Below, piece by piece: positions 7,462-15,470 of a stretch of DNA of 18,719 nucleotides. Each line of letters starts with the position of its first letter. Positions within the stretch are counted from its first letter, which is position 1. Where the stretch lies: contig WQSU01000012.1 of the NCBI GenBank assembly GCA_009787675.1, forward strand, positions 1 through 18,719, in the 5' to 3' direction. The notes under the pieces were generated by a model, which was given only the letters and a program-made list of their open reading frames with translations, searched no databases and had not been told where the DNA came from. Origin of the DNA: Lentimicrobiaceae bacterium (GTDB lineage Bacteria > Bacteroidota > Bacteroidia > Bacteroidales > WCHB1-69). The translations under genes were made by a program, and so were the position numbers.

Positions 7462-7695
7462 ATGGCAGAAATTATTGAACGAGTGCAAGGAATCATTGCA
7501 GAGAAGCTTAGTGTTAACCCTGCTGACGTAACTCCAGAGAAAAGTTTTACCAACGATTTAGGTGCAGACTCTCTTGACACTGTTGAGTTAATCATGGAAT
7601 TTGAAAAAGAGTTTGGAATCTCTATTCCTGACGATCAAGCCGAAAAAATTGCAACAGTTGGAGACGCAATTGAGTACATTAAATCAATGAGTTAA
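7462..7695 (+). CDS. acpP: Acyl carrier protein
   Basis: A 77-residue acidic four-helix protein that carries growing acyl chains in type II fatty acid synthesis. The 4'-phosphopantetheine attachment site is Ser37 in LGADSLDTVEL, the canonical DSL motif. The recognition helix ELIMEFEKEFGI follows, and the protein ends with ATVGDAIEYI, typical for the family. fabF begins 17 bases downstream, the common acpP-fabF arrangement. The length and motif leave little doubt. Confidence 0.97.
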   Translation: MAEIIERVQGIIAEKLSVNPADVTPEKSFTNDLGADSLDTVELIMEFEKEFGISIPDDQAEKIATVGDAIEYIKSMS

Positions 7696-7712
7696 TTTAA
7701 TAACCTTTTTTA

Positions 7713-8960
7713 ATGAAAGTTAAAAGAGTTGTTATTACAGGATTAGGTGCACTTACTCCTATTGGTAACTCTGTTTCCGAATATTGGAGTAGTTTGCTAA
7801 AAGGAGTAAGTGGCGCAAATCTTATTACTTATTTCAACACAGAGCATTATAAAACAAAATTTGCTTGCGAATTAAAAGAATTTGACCCTACACATTTAAT
7901 TGACAGGAAGATGTCTCGCTCTATGGACAGATGCGGACAATATGCCTTTATCACAGCAGTAGAAGCTATTAATGATAGCGGATTGGATGTTGAAAAAATT
8001 AACAAGCAAAGGGTGGGCGTTATTTTAGGTACTGCCGTTGGTGGAATTAACTCCGTTTTTGAGGGTGTAAATGTGCTCTATCAAACCGGTGGAATCCCCA
8101 AATTCAGCCCTTTCTTACTCACCCGCGCTTTGAGTGACATGATTGCCGGCAACATCGCATTATACTACGGATTTTCCGGAACAAATTGTGTAACTACTTC
8201 AGCTTGCGCTTCTTCCGCTAATGCTTTAGCAGACGCTTTTCACGCCATACAATTAGGAAAAGTGGATATTGTTATCTCTGGCGGAGCAGAATCGTGCATC
8301 AACCAGCTGGGTATCGGCGGTTTTAACTCCATGAATGCACTCTCTACACGCAACGATGACTACAAAACAGCATCACGTCCATTCGACCTTACCCGCGACG
8401 GCTTTGTGATGGGAGAAGGTTCAGCAACCTTAATTATTGAAGATTACGAACACGCCAAAGCACGCGGTGCAAAAATATATGCTGAACTTGCCGGCGTAGG
8501 CTTAATTACAGATACACACCACATTACGGCACCGCACCCCCAAGGAGAAGCTGCCAAACTGGCAATGAAAATAGCCATTGAAGACGCCCAACTCAAAACC
8601 ACTGACATTGGGCATATTAACACCCATGGAACTTCAACTCCGCTCGGAGATATGTCGGAATGTGTGGCTATTCAAGACCTTTTCGGAGAGCACGCATTTA
8701 AGATGGCAATCAACTCCACTAAATCAATGACCGGACACATGCTCGGCGCTGCCGGAGCCGCAGAGGCTATTGCCACTATCTTAGCGCTCCACACAGGAAA
8801 AGTGCCGCCTACTATCAACTTGAAAGAAAAGGATCCGGCATTGCCCAACTATAACTTTGTTTCCAACCATGCCATAGAACATCCGTTTTACGCAGCAATC
8901 TCCAACTCCTTTGGGTTTGGAGGACATAATGCGTCGCTTGTTTTTTCGAAATTTGATTAA
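7713..8960 (+). CDS. fabF: 3-oxoacyl-[acyl-carrier-protein] synthase II
   Basis: KAS II condenses malonyl-ACP with acyl-ACP in fatty acid elongation. The 415-residue thiolase-fold protein has the catalytic Cys165 in TTSACASSANAL, His305 in NTHGTSTPLGD, Lys337 in NSTKSMTGH and His342 in the same segment, giving the C-H-H set of FabF and FabB. GFGGHNASLVF near the C-terminus is also typical. Length matches FabF. It is in the acpP-fabF-rnc run, between its substrate carrier and rnc. FabB is the alternative, but the acpP linkage and sequence favour FabF. Confidence 0.95.
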   Translation: MKVKRVVITGLGALTPIGNSVSEYWSSLLKGVSGANLITYFNTEHYKTKFACELKEFDPTHLIDRKMSRSMDRCGQYAFITAVEAINDSGLDVEKINKQRVGVILGTAVGGINSVFEGVNVLYQTGGIPKFSPFLLTRALSDMIAGNIALYYGFSGTNCVTTSACASSANALADAFHAIQLGKVDIVISGGAESCINQLGIGGFNSMNALSTRNDDYKTASRPFDLTRDGFVMGEGSATLIIEDYEHAKARGAKIYAELAGVGLITDTHHITAPHPQGEAAKLAMKIAIEDAQLKTTDIGHINTHGTSTPLGDMSECVAIQDLFGEHAFKMAINSTKSMTGHMLGAAGAAEAIATILALHTGKVPPTINLKEKDPALPNYNFVSNHAIEHPFYAAISNSFGFGGHNASLVFSKFD

Positions 8961-8971
8961 ACGTATTGGCT

Positions 8972-9742
8972 GTGAATATTTTTGCTAAAAAAAATAGTTC
9001 TGAAAAAGAGATTGCAAAATTTCTAAAAAATATTCTGGGAATTAAACCCAAAAATTTGGATATTTATAAAATGGCATTCACTCATTCTTCAGTCGCTTCA
9101 AGGAGCGCAGTCGGCAATGCCTATAATAACGAACGACTTGAATATCTTGGTGATGCTGTCTTAAATGCTGTGGTGGCAGATTATTTGTATAAGAAATTTC
9201 CTCTCCGCCTTGAAGGTGCACTTACGGAAATGCGCTCTAAAATTGTGTGTCGCGACCATTTGAACAGGCTTTCAAGAAAAATGGGGCTTACCGAACTCAT
9301 TATCGTAGAGCCGCATTGCCAATCCAACTCCATTCACGGAAATACTTTTGAAGCCCTCATCGGTGCACTTTATTTAGACAAAGGATATAAAAAAACTAAA
9401 GATGTTATTATCAATAAATTACTGCTTATTTTCATGGATTTGGAATCTGTATTGCAAGGAGAGACAAATTATAAAAGTAAGTTAATTAATTGGGCGCAAA
9501 AAAATAACATGAGCGTTCGATTCGAAAACCATGCTGTTGACCATTCCAAAGGCAAAAAAATATTTATTTCGCAATGTTACCTGAATGGTAAATTTATTGC
9601 TGAAGCAGAGGAGTTTAAAATAAAAAAAGCCGACCAATTAGCGGCTGAAAAAGCGTATGAACAACTTCAAAAGAAGAGCGAAAATGGAAAAAAAGACAAT
9701 GAAAAGGGCAGCATCAAAGAAAAGATCGCTAAACATTCCTGA
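8972..9742 (+). CDS. rnc: Ribonuclease III
   Basis: Double-strand-specific endonuclease for rRNA and mRNA processing. The RNase III domain carries the signature NERLEYLGDAVL (about 53-64) and a second metal-binding segment HGNTFEALIGALYLD (122-136, with Glu127); a double-stranded RNA-binding domain follows (about 165-233). The tail is very lysine-rich. No ATG lies near the 5' end: the choices are TTG at 8966 or GTG at 8972, and I prefer GTG, which gives 256 residues. Asn replaces the Asp often found at the start of the second metal motif; I believe Asn is common there in Bacteroidota. The fabF stop is 11 bases upstream, so the genes are probably co-transcribed. The next gene overlaps its 3' end. 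Confidence 0.93.
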   Translation: MNIFAKKNSSEKEIAKFLKNILGIKPKNLDIYKMAFTHSSVASRSAVGNAYNNERLEYLGDAVLNAVVADYLYKKFPLRLEGALTEMRSKIVCRDHLNRLSRKMGLTELIIVEPHCQSNSIHGNTFEALIGALYLDKGYKKTKDVIINKLLLIFMDLESVLQGETNYKSKLINWAQKNNMSVRFENHAVDHSKGKKIFISQCYLNGKFIAEAEEFKIKKADQLAAEKAYEQLQKKSENGKKDNEKGSIKEKIAKHS

Positions 9743-10454
9743 TTTTTTTGGCGTTTTCAATACCTACCGAATATTTGCCTTAAAATCACAACTTCCTGCG
9801 TACTCATTTGCCAATCAATTAGGAAAAGCTCAACAGAGCACCTTTACCATTTTACCCGAATTTGAGTACAATTCCGATAGATATGCTGCTACTTTTTCTG
9901 TGTTTTATGCAGAATATTCTCTACAAGAATCTATCCATTGTTTGTTGTTGGAAAACAAAGCCGCCATCTCAAACCAACAGAAACTTTTTGTTTCTAAAGC
10001 GGAAGAAAAATTACATTTTCAAACCCTTTCCTTATTTGATGAATTTCTATATCTTTTTAATAAACAAGGATTTCGATGTTTCGATTTTGAAATTGAAGAT
10101 ATTGACTATCTTCTTTTATTATTTGCCAGAAAAGATATTGAAAGTGACATTTTTTCACAGTTTTTAGCAAAAATAGAACCGTTTCATGTACAAAATATTT
10201 CTTACATATTAGAAAAAGAACAAACCTCAGGAGAAGTAAAAATTGTTTCTTTTTTAAGAGATTTTTATTGTAAATATGAAGTATATGCCAACCAACAATC
10301 TCGAAAAAGAAAATTGGATCTGTTAGCACCCGTAAGACAGATTCCTAAAGAGAATTTGCAGTTTCCTATTCCCATTCGGTTGGAAAACGACTCTGTTGCA
10401 GACCATTTACAGCTATCTGATGAATGTTTGGCGCTTTTGACGGAGGATATTTAA
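9699..10454 (+). CDS. Uncharacterised protein overlapping rnc, possibly a divergent IPExxxVDY-family member
   Basis: I do not recognise this protein with confidence. The frame opens at 9657; ATG codons at 9684 and 9699 are later choices, and 9699 gives 251 residues with a basic start (MKRAASKKRS). Even so it overlaps rnc by 44 bases. The N-terminal half contains an aromatic-rich segment (NTYRIFALKSQLPAYSFANQ), and the middle has FEIEDIDYLLLLF, which loosely resembles the IPExxxVDY motif of a small Bacteroidota family that I recall following rnc. That family is usually about 150 residues, so the C-terminal 100 residues would be extra. No signal peptide or membrane segment is evident. Its stop shares a TTAA with the convergent lon gene. 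Composition is more AT-rich than its neighbours. Confidence 0.65.
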   Translation: MKRAASKKRSLNIPDFFGVFNTYRIFALKSQLPAYSFANQLGKAQQSTFTILPEFEYNSDRYAATFSVFYAEYSLQESIHCLLLENKAAISNQQKLFVSKAEEKLHFQTLSLFDEFLYLFNKQGFRCFDFEIEDIDYLLLLFARKDIESDIFSQFLAKIEPFHVQNISYILEKEQTSGEVKIVSFLRDFYCKYEVYANQQSRKRKLDLLAPVRQIPKENLQFPIPIRLENDSVADHLQLSDECLALLTEDI

Positions 10455-12844
10455 TAGGAGAACCCCACAGCATCCTTCATCTCACTGAAATAATGAAACT
10501 TCATTCCCTCGATGAAATGTTCTTTAATATCTTCCACATCTTTTCTGTTTTCGGAAGAGAGCACGATGTCGTAAATGCCGGAACGTTTCGCGGCTAATAT
10601 CTTTTCTTTGATGCCGCCCACCGGCAACAACTTTCCGCGTAGCGTAATTTCGCCTGTCATAGCAATTTTTGGGCGCACCGTTTTCTTCGTAAATGCTGAA
10701 ATCATGGAAGTTAAAATGGTGATGCCCGCAGAGGGACCATCCTTGGGGGTTGCCCCTTCCGGCACATGTAAATGAACGTGCGTGTTCTCAAAAACAGTCT
10801 CGTCAATGCCGAAATCTTTGGCGTAGGTTTTCAAATACTCAAAGGCAATGGTTGCCGATTCTTTCATCACATCGCCAAGATTTCCGGTCATTGTCAAGCC
10901 GTTTTTACCCGAATTGATAACCGACTCCACAAAGAGAATTTCGCCGCCGGTGGTAGTCCACGCCAAACCGGTAGCCACGCCCGATACGTTGCTATCTAAC
11001 GACCGCTCCTTTTGAAAAATGGGCGCTCCGTAGGTTTTCGACAAATCGGAAATTACGATATCTTTTTCTAAATTCCCGTCGCGAACAAATTGAGAGGCAC
11101 GCTTGCGTATCATTTTGGCAATCAGCTTCTCTAAATTTCTTACGCCCGATTCTCGCGTGTAATCGGAAATAATGTGTTCCAATATTTCATCAGAGAACTG
11201 CAATCCATTTTCCTCCATGCCGTGCTCTTTGAGCTGGCGCGGAATCAAGTGCTTTTGCGCAATATTTAATTTTTCTTCTATCAAATATCCCGCAATATCA
11301 ATCACTTCCATTCTATCTAACAGCGCAGGGTGAATATTTCCCAAATTGTTTGCCGTTGCAATAAAAAGCACTTTCGACAAATCGAAAGTTGTTTCGAGAT
11401 AATTGTCGTAAAATGTTGCATTCTGTTCTGGGTCCAGCACTTCTAATAAGGCGGCGGAGGGGTCTCCCTGCACGTTCATGCCGAGCACTTTATCAATTTC
11501 ATCCAACACAAACACAGGGTTTGCCTGTCCTGCTTTTCGCATACTTTGGATAATGCGTCCGGGCATTGCGCCGATGTAGGTTTTTCGGTGTCCGCGAATC
11601 TCCGATTCATCACGTAGCCCACCCAACGACATGCGAATATATTTTCTTCCAACAGCCTCAGCAATAGACTTTCCGAGCGATGTTTTGCCCACCCCCGGAG
11701 GTCCTGCCAAACATAAAATGGGAGATTTCATATCCCCTTTCAACTTCAAAACCGCCAAATATTCAATAATACGCTCTTTCACTTTTTCTAATCCGAAGTG
11801 GTCTCTGTCTAACACCTCAGCTGCTTTGTTAAAGTCAAAGTTATCGTCTCCAAATTCGTTCCATGGCAAATCTATCATCAATTCTAAATAATTGAGTTGC
11901 ACGGAATAGTCGGGCGACATGGGGTTGGTGCGTTGCAGCTTTTTGAGTTCGCGTTCAAACAGAGTTTTGGTTTCATCGTTCCAGTTTTTCTCTTTGGCGC
12001 GCTCGGTTAGTTGCGAGGTGTCTTTCTCTGCCGGTGAGCCGCCCAACTCCTGTTGAATCGCTTTCATCTGTTGATTAAGCATGTACTCGCGCGTTTGCTT
12101 ATCCATCTCTTCCCGCGACTTGCTCTGAATTTGGTTCTTCAATTCCAACATTTGCAAGTCTTTATTCAAAAATTTGAGCACCACTTTTCCGCGCTCCTCA
12201 ATATCACAAATCTCCAAAATAGACTGTTTCTCATCTACCGAAACCGACAAATTGGAAGCGATAAAGCTCATTAAAAATGATGGACTTTCAATGTTTTGCA
12301 ACATATAAGTGGCTTCGCGGGGAAAGCTCGGCGACTGCCGTATCATAGAAATTGCCGTATCGCGAATAGAGCCGATGAGCGCCTCAAAATCGGCATTGCC
12401 TTTCATTTCCGGCGTAAACTCTTTCGTAACGTATTCTTTTACACGTGCTTTGTAGAAAGGTTCTGTTTCCACAATCTCCAACAGTTCAAAACGCTTGATC
12501 CCCTGCACAATAATGGTAACACTTCCATCAGGCATGGACAAAAACTTGATGATGCGGGCTAATGTTCCCACAGTATATAAATCTTCCTTTTTCGGTTCTT
12601 CCAACTCATTGTCTTTGTGTGTAATAACCCCAATAGGATGATTACTCCGCGAATACTCCTGTGTGAGTTTTATAGATTTACTTCTCCCCACTGTAATCGG
12701 AATCACCATTCCGGGAAAAAGCACGGTATTCATTAAAGGAAGTATAGGAATCACCTCATTTACCGGCTCTTTTTTTAGATTTTCTTCATCTTCTAAAGAG
12801 AAAAGCGGAATAAAGCCGGCTTCGTTTGCAATAATTTCGTTCAT
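10451..12844 (-). CDS. lon: ATP-dependent Lon protease
   Basis: Cytoplasmic AAA+ serine protease that degrades misfolded and regulatory proteins. The 797 residues show the usual LonA order: an N-terminal substrate-binding domain from about residue 30 (VIPILPLMNTVLFPGMVIPI), a helical linker, then the AAA+ module with Walker A GPPGVGKTS (381-389), Walker B VFVLDEID (444-451) and FIATANN (494-500). The protease domain has Ser705 in TPKDGPSAG and Lys748 in GGIKEK, spaced 43 residues apart, the catalytic dyad. It is a single minus-strand gene with its own promoter box. Its stop codon overlaps that of the convergent plus-strand gene, leaving no room for an intergenic terminator. Confidence 0.97.
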   Translation of the reverse strand: MNEIIANEAGFIPLFSLEDEENLKKEPVNEVIPILPLMNTVLFPGMVIPITVGRSKSIKLTQEYSRSNHPIGVITHKDNELEEPKKEDLYTVGTLARIIKFLSMPDGSVTIIVQGIKRFELLEIVETEPFYKARVKEYVTKEFTPEMKGNADFEALIGSIRDTAISMIRQSPSFPREATYMLQNIESPSFLMSFIASNLSVSVDEKQSILEICDIEERGKVVLKFLNKDLQMLELKNQIQSKSREEMDKQTREYMLNQQMKAIQQELGGSPAEKDTSQLTERAKEKNWNDETKTLFERELKKLQRTNPMSPDYSVQLNYLELMIDLPWNEFGDDNFDFNKAAEVLDRDHFGLEKVKERIIEYLAVLKLKGDMKSPILCLAGPPGVGKTSLGKSIAEAVGRKYIRMSLGGLRDESEIRGHRKTYIGAMPGRIIQSMRKAGQANPVFVLDEIDKVLGMNVQGDPSAALLEVLDPEQNATFYDNYLETTFDLSKVLFIATANNLGNIHPALLDRMEVIDIAGYLIEEKLNIAQKHLIPRQLKEHGMEENGLQFSDEILEHIISDYTRESGVRNLEKLIAKMIRKRASQFVRDGNLEKDIVISDLSKTYGAPIFQKERSLDSNVSGVATGLAWTTTGGEILFVESVINSGKNGLTMTGNLGDVMKESATIAFEYLKTYAKDFGIDETVFENTHVHLHVPEGATPKDGPSAGITILTSMISAFTKKTVRPKIAMTGEITLRGKLLPVGGIKEKILAAKRSGIYDIVLSSENRKDVEDIKEHFIEGMKFHYFSEMKDAVGFSY

Positions 12845-12879
12845 AATATCAAATAGTTATAGCTTTCATAAATAAGCCG

Positions 12880-12887
12880 CAAATATA
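12880..12887 (-). promoter_or_regulatory. Bacteroidota -7 promoter box of lon
   Basis: On the minus strand TATATTTG fits TAnnTTTG, 35 bases before the lon ATG. No -33 TTTG is seen at normal spacing. Confidence 0.5.
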
Positions 12888-12899
12888 AGAAAAGAGTTG

Positions 12900-14213
12900 T
12901 TATTTTTCCTCCGCAGGCAATTCTTCTTGCCTGTAAAATCCAATCTTCCGCGAGAAATACATCACTACAGCTAAAATCAAGAACAATCCGCTACTGCCTA
13001 TAAGGAGCGCTAGATCTTCTAACTGTAAGGTTACGAATAAGAAAAGATACAAGCCGCAGAGAATGAAGAACAATATGAATGTTTGTGACAATTTTTTGAA
13101 AATAGTGTGAGAATACAGAGTAATCAACCCTATTGTTGCGCTGCTGGCGATGAGGTACGCTATGCGGAAGTTGATTTGTTCGGAAATGGAAAGCAACAAA
13201 CTGTAAAACAATATGATGGCAATTCCAACCAACAGATATTGAAAGGGATGTATCTTTTTCTTGGTAAGCGTTTCCACAAAAAAGAATACAACAAATGTTA
13301 ACGCAATAAACATTAAAGCATATTTTGAAGAACGCATATTTTGTTGGTAATGATCAACTTGTTTTATTAGATTCACGCCAAAAGAACTGTTTCTAAGTTG
13401 ATAATCGCTTACCTCGTTATCTTTCCACGATTCGGGAATATCTCTGTTAAAATACAATACATTCCATTGTGCATGAAAATCCTCTTTGGTAATGTTGTGT
13501 TCCGGAGAGAATGCTCCCATAAAACCGGGGGCGCTCCATTCTCCGCTAACATCTGCCTGAGTGGTCTTCCCTACAGGAATAAAACTGATGTAACTGCTTC
13601 CGTTTAAGCTTAATTCACATTTAAAATCGAAACTGTTTTGCAGCAAGGAGAGGTCATTCAAATGTACGACTAAAGCTTTTTCCAAGACAAATCTATGGGC
13701 ACTTGTTTCCATTTCATATTTTTTGTTTTGTACGCTAAAATCAACATTACTCACACCCCTCAAATCGGATAATCCAACGGCAAGACAAGCTTTGTGCCAT
13801 TGCAGGTTTAAGGCAGAGAACGCCTCCATATCCGTTTTACTGAAATTGCCCAAAATCGTAATTTCGCTTTTGTATAATATGGTGTGATAGATGCCAAAAT
13901 GTCTTCTTTCGGGATACAGTCTCACCTTAATATCCAAATGTTCGGGGGTGATGTACAAAAGGCGTTGCACCTTTTGTTTTTCAGAGATTGTTTCGTAGGG
14001 GATACACAAGAGAGGGGCGCAAAGTGTTTGAGCATGACTCCATTGCGAATTGATTTTTTCAATCGTTTCTTCGCTTCTCATTTGCCGTTCCAAAATTAAA
14101 TTTTGAATCATGGCGTTGGGAATCAACATGAGCAGTGTCATCACTCCAATAACTATTACTTTGAATGTTAGTGAGTGAACAAATCTTTTTTCTTTTTTAA
14201 CAGGGTTTTCCAT
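12900..14213 (-). CDS. creD: CreD-family inner-membrane protein
   Basis: A 437-residue protein with the CreD layout: one N-terminal membrane segment (about 17-37), a long periplasmic domain (about 40-290), then five closely spaced membrane segments (about 297-316, 325-345, 350-370, 377-396 and 401-421). HPFQYLLVGIAIILFYSLLL and the LYSHTIF and LALLIGSSGLF segments are characteristic. In Enterobacteria creD belongs to the CreBC regulon and affects envelope integrity and colicin or beta-lactam responses; its biochemical function is unknown. Here no creBC is present. Instead the gene lies downstream of a winged-helix regulator gene, with a perfect operator palindrome in between, so regulation by that regulator is likely. 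Confidence 0.9.
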   Translation of the reverse strand: MENPVKKEKRFVHSLTFKVIVIGVMTLLMLIPNAMIQNLILERQMRSEETIEKINSQWSHAQTLCAPLLCIPYETISEKQKVQRLLYITPEHLDIKVRLYPERRHFGIYHTILYKSEITILGNFSKTDMEAFSALNLQWHKACLAVGLSDLRGVSNVDFSVQNKKYEMETSAHRFVLEKALVVHLNDLSLLQNSFDFKCELSLNGSSYISFIPVGKTTQADVSGEWSAPGFMGAFSPEHNITKEDFHAQWNVLYFNRDIPESWKDNEVSDYQLRNSSFGVNLIKQVDHYQQNMRSSKYALMFIALTFVVFFFVETLTKKKIHPFQYLLVGIAIILFYSLLLSISEQINFRIAYLIASSATIGLITLYSHTIFKKLSQTFILFFILCGLYLFLFVTLQLEDLALLIGSSGLFLILAVVMYFSRKIGFYRQEELPAEEK

Positions 14214-14248
14214 TTTTTAAATAATTTAAGTTAATATTGATATTAAAA

Positions 14249-14269
14249 GTACTTTGATTTTCAAAGTAC
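14249..14269. promoter_or_regulatory. Operator palindrome upstream of creD (site 1)
   Basis: A perfect inverted repeat: GTACTTTGA, spacer TTT, TCAAAGTAC. It lies 36-56 bases before the creD start, in the 71-base gap after the regulator gene. The core ACTTTG-N5-CAAAGT recurs at 15201-15217. The left sides of both sites share the 12 bases AAAAGTACTTTG. Confidence 0.75.
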
Positions 14270-14284
14270 AGGATTAAAAAAAAT

Positions 14285-14575
14285 TTACTTGATCAAAGTT
14301 TCCAGCGCGTTCAAATGTTCTTGAAAACTTAATCTCCCGAGAGTTGTAATTTGATAGCTTGTATTTGGTTTTCTTCCAATAAATTGTTTGATTGCAGTGA
14401 TATAATTCATATTTTCAAGTGCTTTCAAATGGCTGGCGAGGTTGCCGTCGGTTACTTCCAAAAGTTCCTTTAAATAATTAAAAGAAACAGCATCATTAAC
14501 AGATAAAACCGACATTATGGCTAACCTGATTCTGCTTTCAAATGCTTTATTTAACTTTGTGATAATATCTTTCAT
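14285..14575 (-). CDS. Small winged-helix transcriptional regulator
   Basis: A 96-residue DNA-binding protein formed by a single winged-helix domain of the ArsR/MarR-like type used by small PadR- or HTH_34-type regulators. The recognition helix lies in LLEVTDGNLASHLKALENM (about 38-56) and the wing in GRKPNTSYQITTLGR (about 67-81). There are no Cys clusters, so it is not a typical metal sensor, and no effector domain. Its ATG overlaps the stop of the upstream membrane-protein gene by one base (TAATG), showing translational coupling. Two matching operator palindromes, before the upstream gene and before creD, make it the obvious candidate to control both. Confidence 0.85.
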   Translation of the reverse strand: MKDIITKLNKAFESRIRLAIMSVLSVNDAVSFNYLKELLEVTDGNLASHLKALENMNYITAIKQFIGRKPNTSYQITTLGRLSFQEHLNALETLIK

Positions 14576-15186
14576 TATTTTTTTCTATCATATTTAAAAT
14601 GCATTAACGTTCCGTAAAAGATATGGCAAAAGCCAAAGCCAATAGTCCATAAAATCAGATTATTATGTGGAAGTAAAACGGCGAGCAGTCCAACCAGTAT
14701 TTCAGTTATTCCCAAATAATGAATTTCATTATAAGTAAATTTAGATGCGTTTACCAAAGCTAAACCGTAGAAAATGAGCGTGGAAGAAATAACAATTTGC
14801 AAATCTCCTCTAAAAAGAAATATAAGCGCAAAAAGTCCACCCGTAATAAGCGGAACAGCAAAGTGATAGACAACTTTTAAAGTCATTGCATTGAACAAAC
14901 GCTGTCCTGTTTTTGCTGCTTTTTTCTTGGAAAGAAAGATGGCAACACCCAGAGAGATGATTAAAACAAGAGATGCATCTGCCAGCAAAATCATAATTTC
15001 CTGCATTCTTGTGTAGTTTGTCATTGCCGGATTACGCAGCAGGTAGAAGTAGGCGAACCCTGCGCCCAAAATGGCTGTTACCCCTGCAATCACCCCCGAC
15101 AATCCGCTTAAGGACAAAAATTTTGATGATTTCTCCATCATTTCGCGAATCATTTTTAAGTCATCTTGTTGTGTGTTCATAGTCAT
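14575..15186 (-). CDS. Multi-pass membrane protein, conserved hypothetical
   Basis: A 203-residue integral inner-membrane protein with a short polar N-terminus and about six hydrophobic segments, the first at about 25-50 (LSGLSGVIAGVTAILGAGFA) and the last near 178-195. No catalytic motif is seen. Two ATG codons, 15186 and 15180, are possible starts. It is the first gene of the unit and is translationally coupled to the regulator gene, with creD third. The function is unknown; from context it may be an envelope sensor or partner of the regulator. The promoter lies inside operator site 2. Confidence 0.75.
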   Translation of the reverse strand: MTMNTQQDDLKMIREMMEKSSKFLSLSGLSGVIAGVTAILGAGFAYFYLLRNPAMTNYTRMQEIMILLADASLVLIISLGVAIFLSKKKAAKTGQRLFNAMTLKVVYHFAVPLITGGLFALIFLFRGDLQIVISSTLIFYGLALVNASKFTYNEIHYLGITEILVGLLAVLLPHNNLILWTIGFGFCHIFYGTLMHFKYDRKK

Positions 15187-15198
15187 TAATTTTAAAAA

Positions 15199-15219
15199 GT
15201 ACTTTGGGCGGCAAAGTTA
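15199..15219. promoter_or_regulatory. Operator site 2 overlapping the -7 box of the regulator unit
   Basis: GTACTTTG and CAAAGT flank the spacer GGCGG, the same ACTTTG-N5-CAAAGT core as site 1. On the minus strand 15219-15212 reads TAACTTTG, which fits TAnnTTTG, so the operator covers the promoter 26 bases before the ATG at 15186. Binding here would block RNA polymerase, as expected of autorepression. Confidence 0.7.
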
Positions 15220-15283
15220 ATATAAAAAATGAAGGCTCGGAAGGGTAGGTTATTTTTCTGTTTTTTTTATCACAACTGACCAA

Positions 15284-15318
15284 TTAAAAAAAGGGCGTTT
15301 TCTTTTTCGGATTCGCCC
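15284..15318 (-). terminator. Weak terminator candidate downstream of the serine hydrolase
   Basis: Read on the minus strand, GGGCG and CGCCC form a 5-bp stem with a 16-base loop, followed by seven T. It lies about 150 bases after the hydrolase stop. The long loop makes it weak. The rest of the 15220-15470 gap shows no gene that I can support. Confidence 0.35.
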
Positions 15319-15470
15319 CAAAGTTGCAATTTTATTGTTTCGAGGCACCAAATACAATGGGCATAGAAAGCATAAAAAATTTAGTCGGACAGCCGAAAAG
15401 AATTTAGAAACAGTTTTAAAAAATGAGGTTGTGCAACAAACCCGAACGTTTTAGAGAATGCTTTTTATTA

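Noticed and set aside
9862..10167. Alternative plus-strand frame of 101 codons in the gene after rnc
   Set aside because: It is dominated by Phe, Leu and Lys from AT-rich DNA and lies inside a longer frame with better composition.
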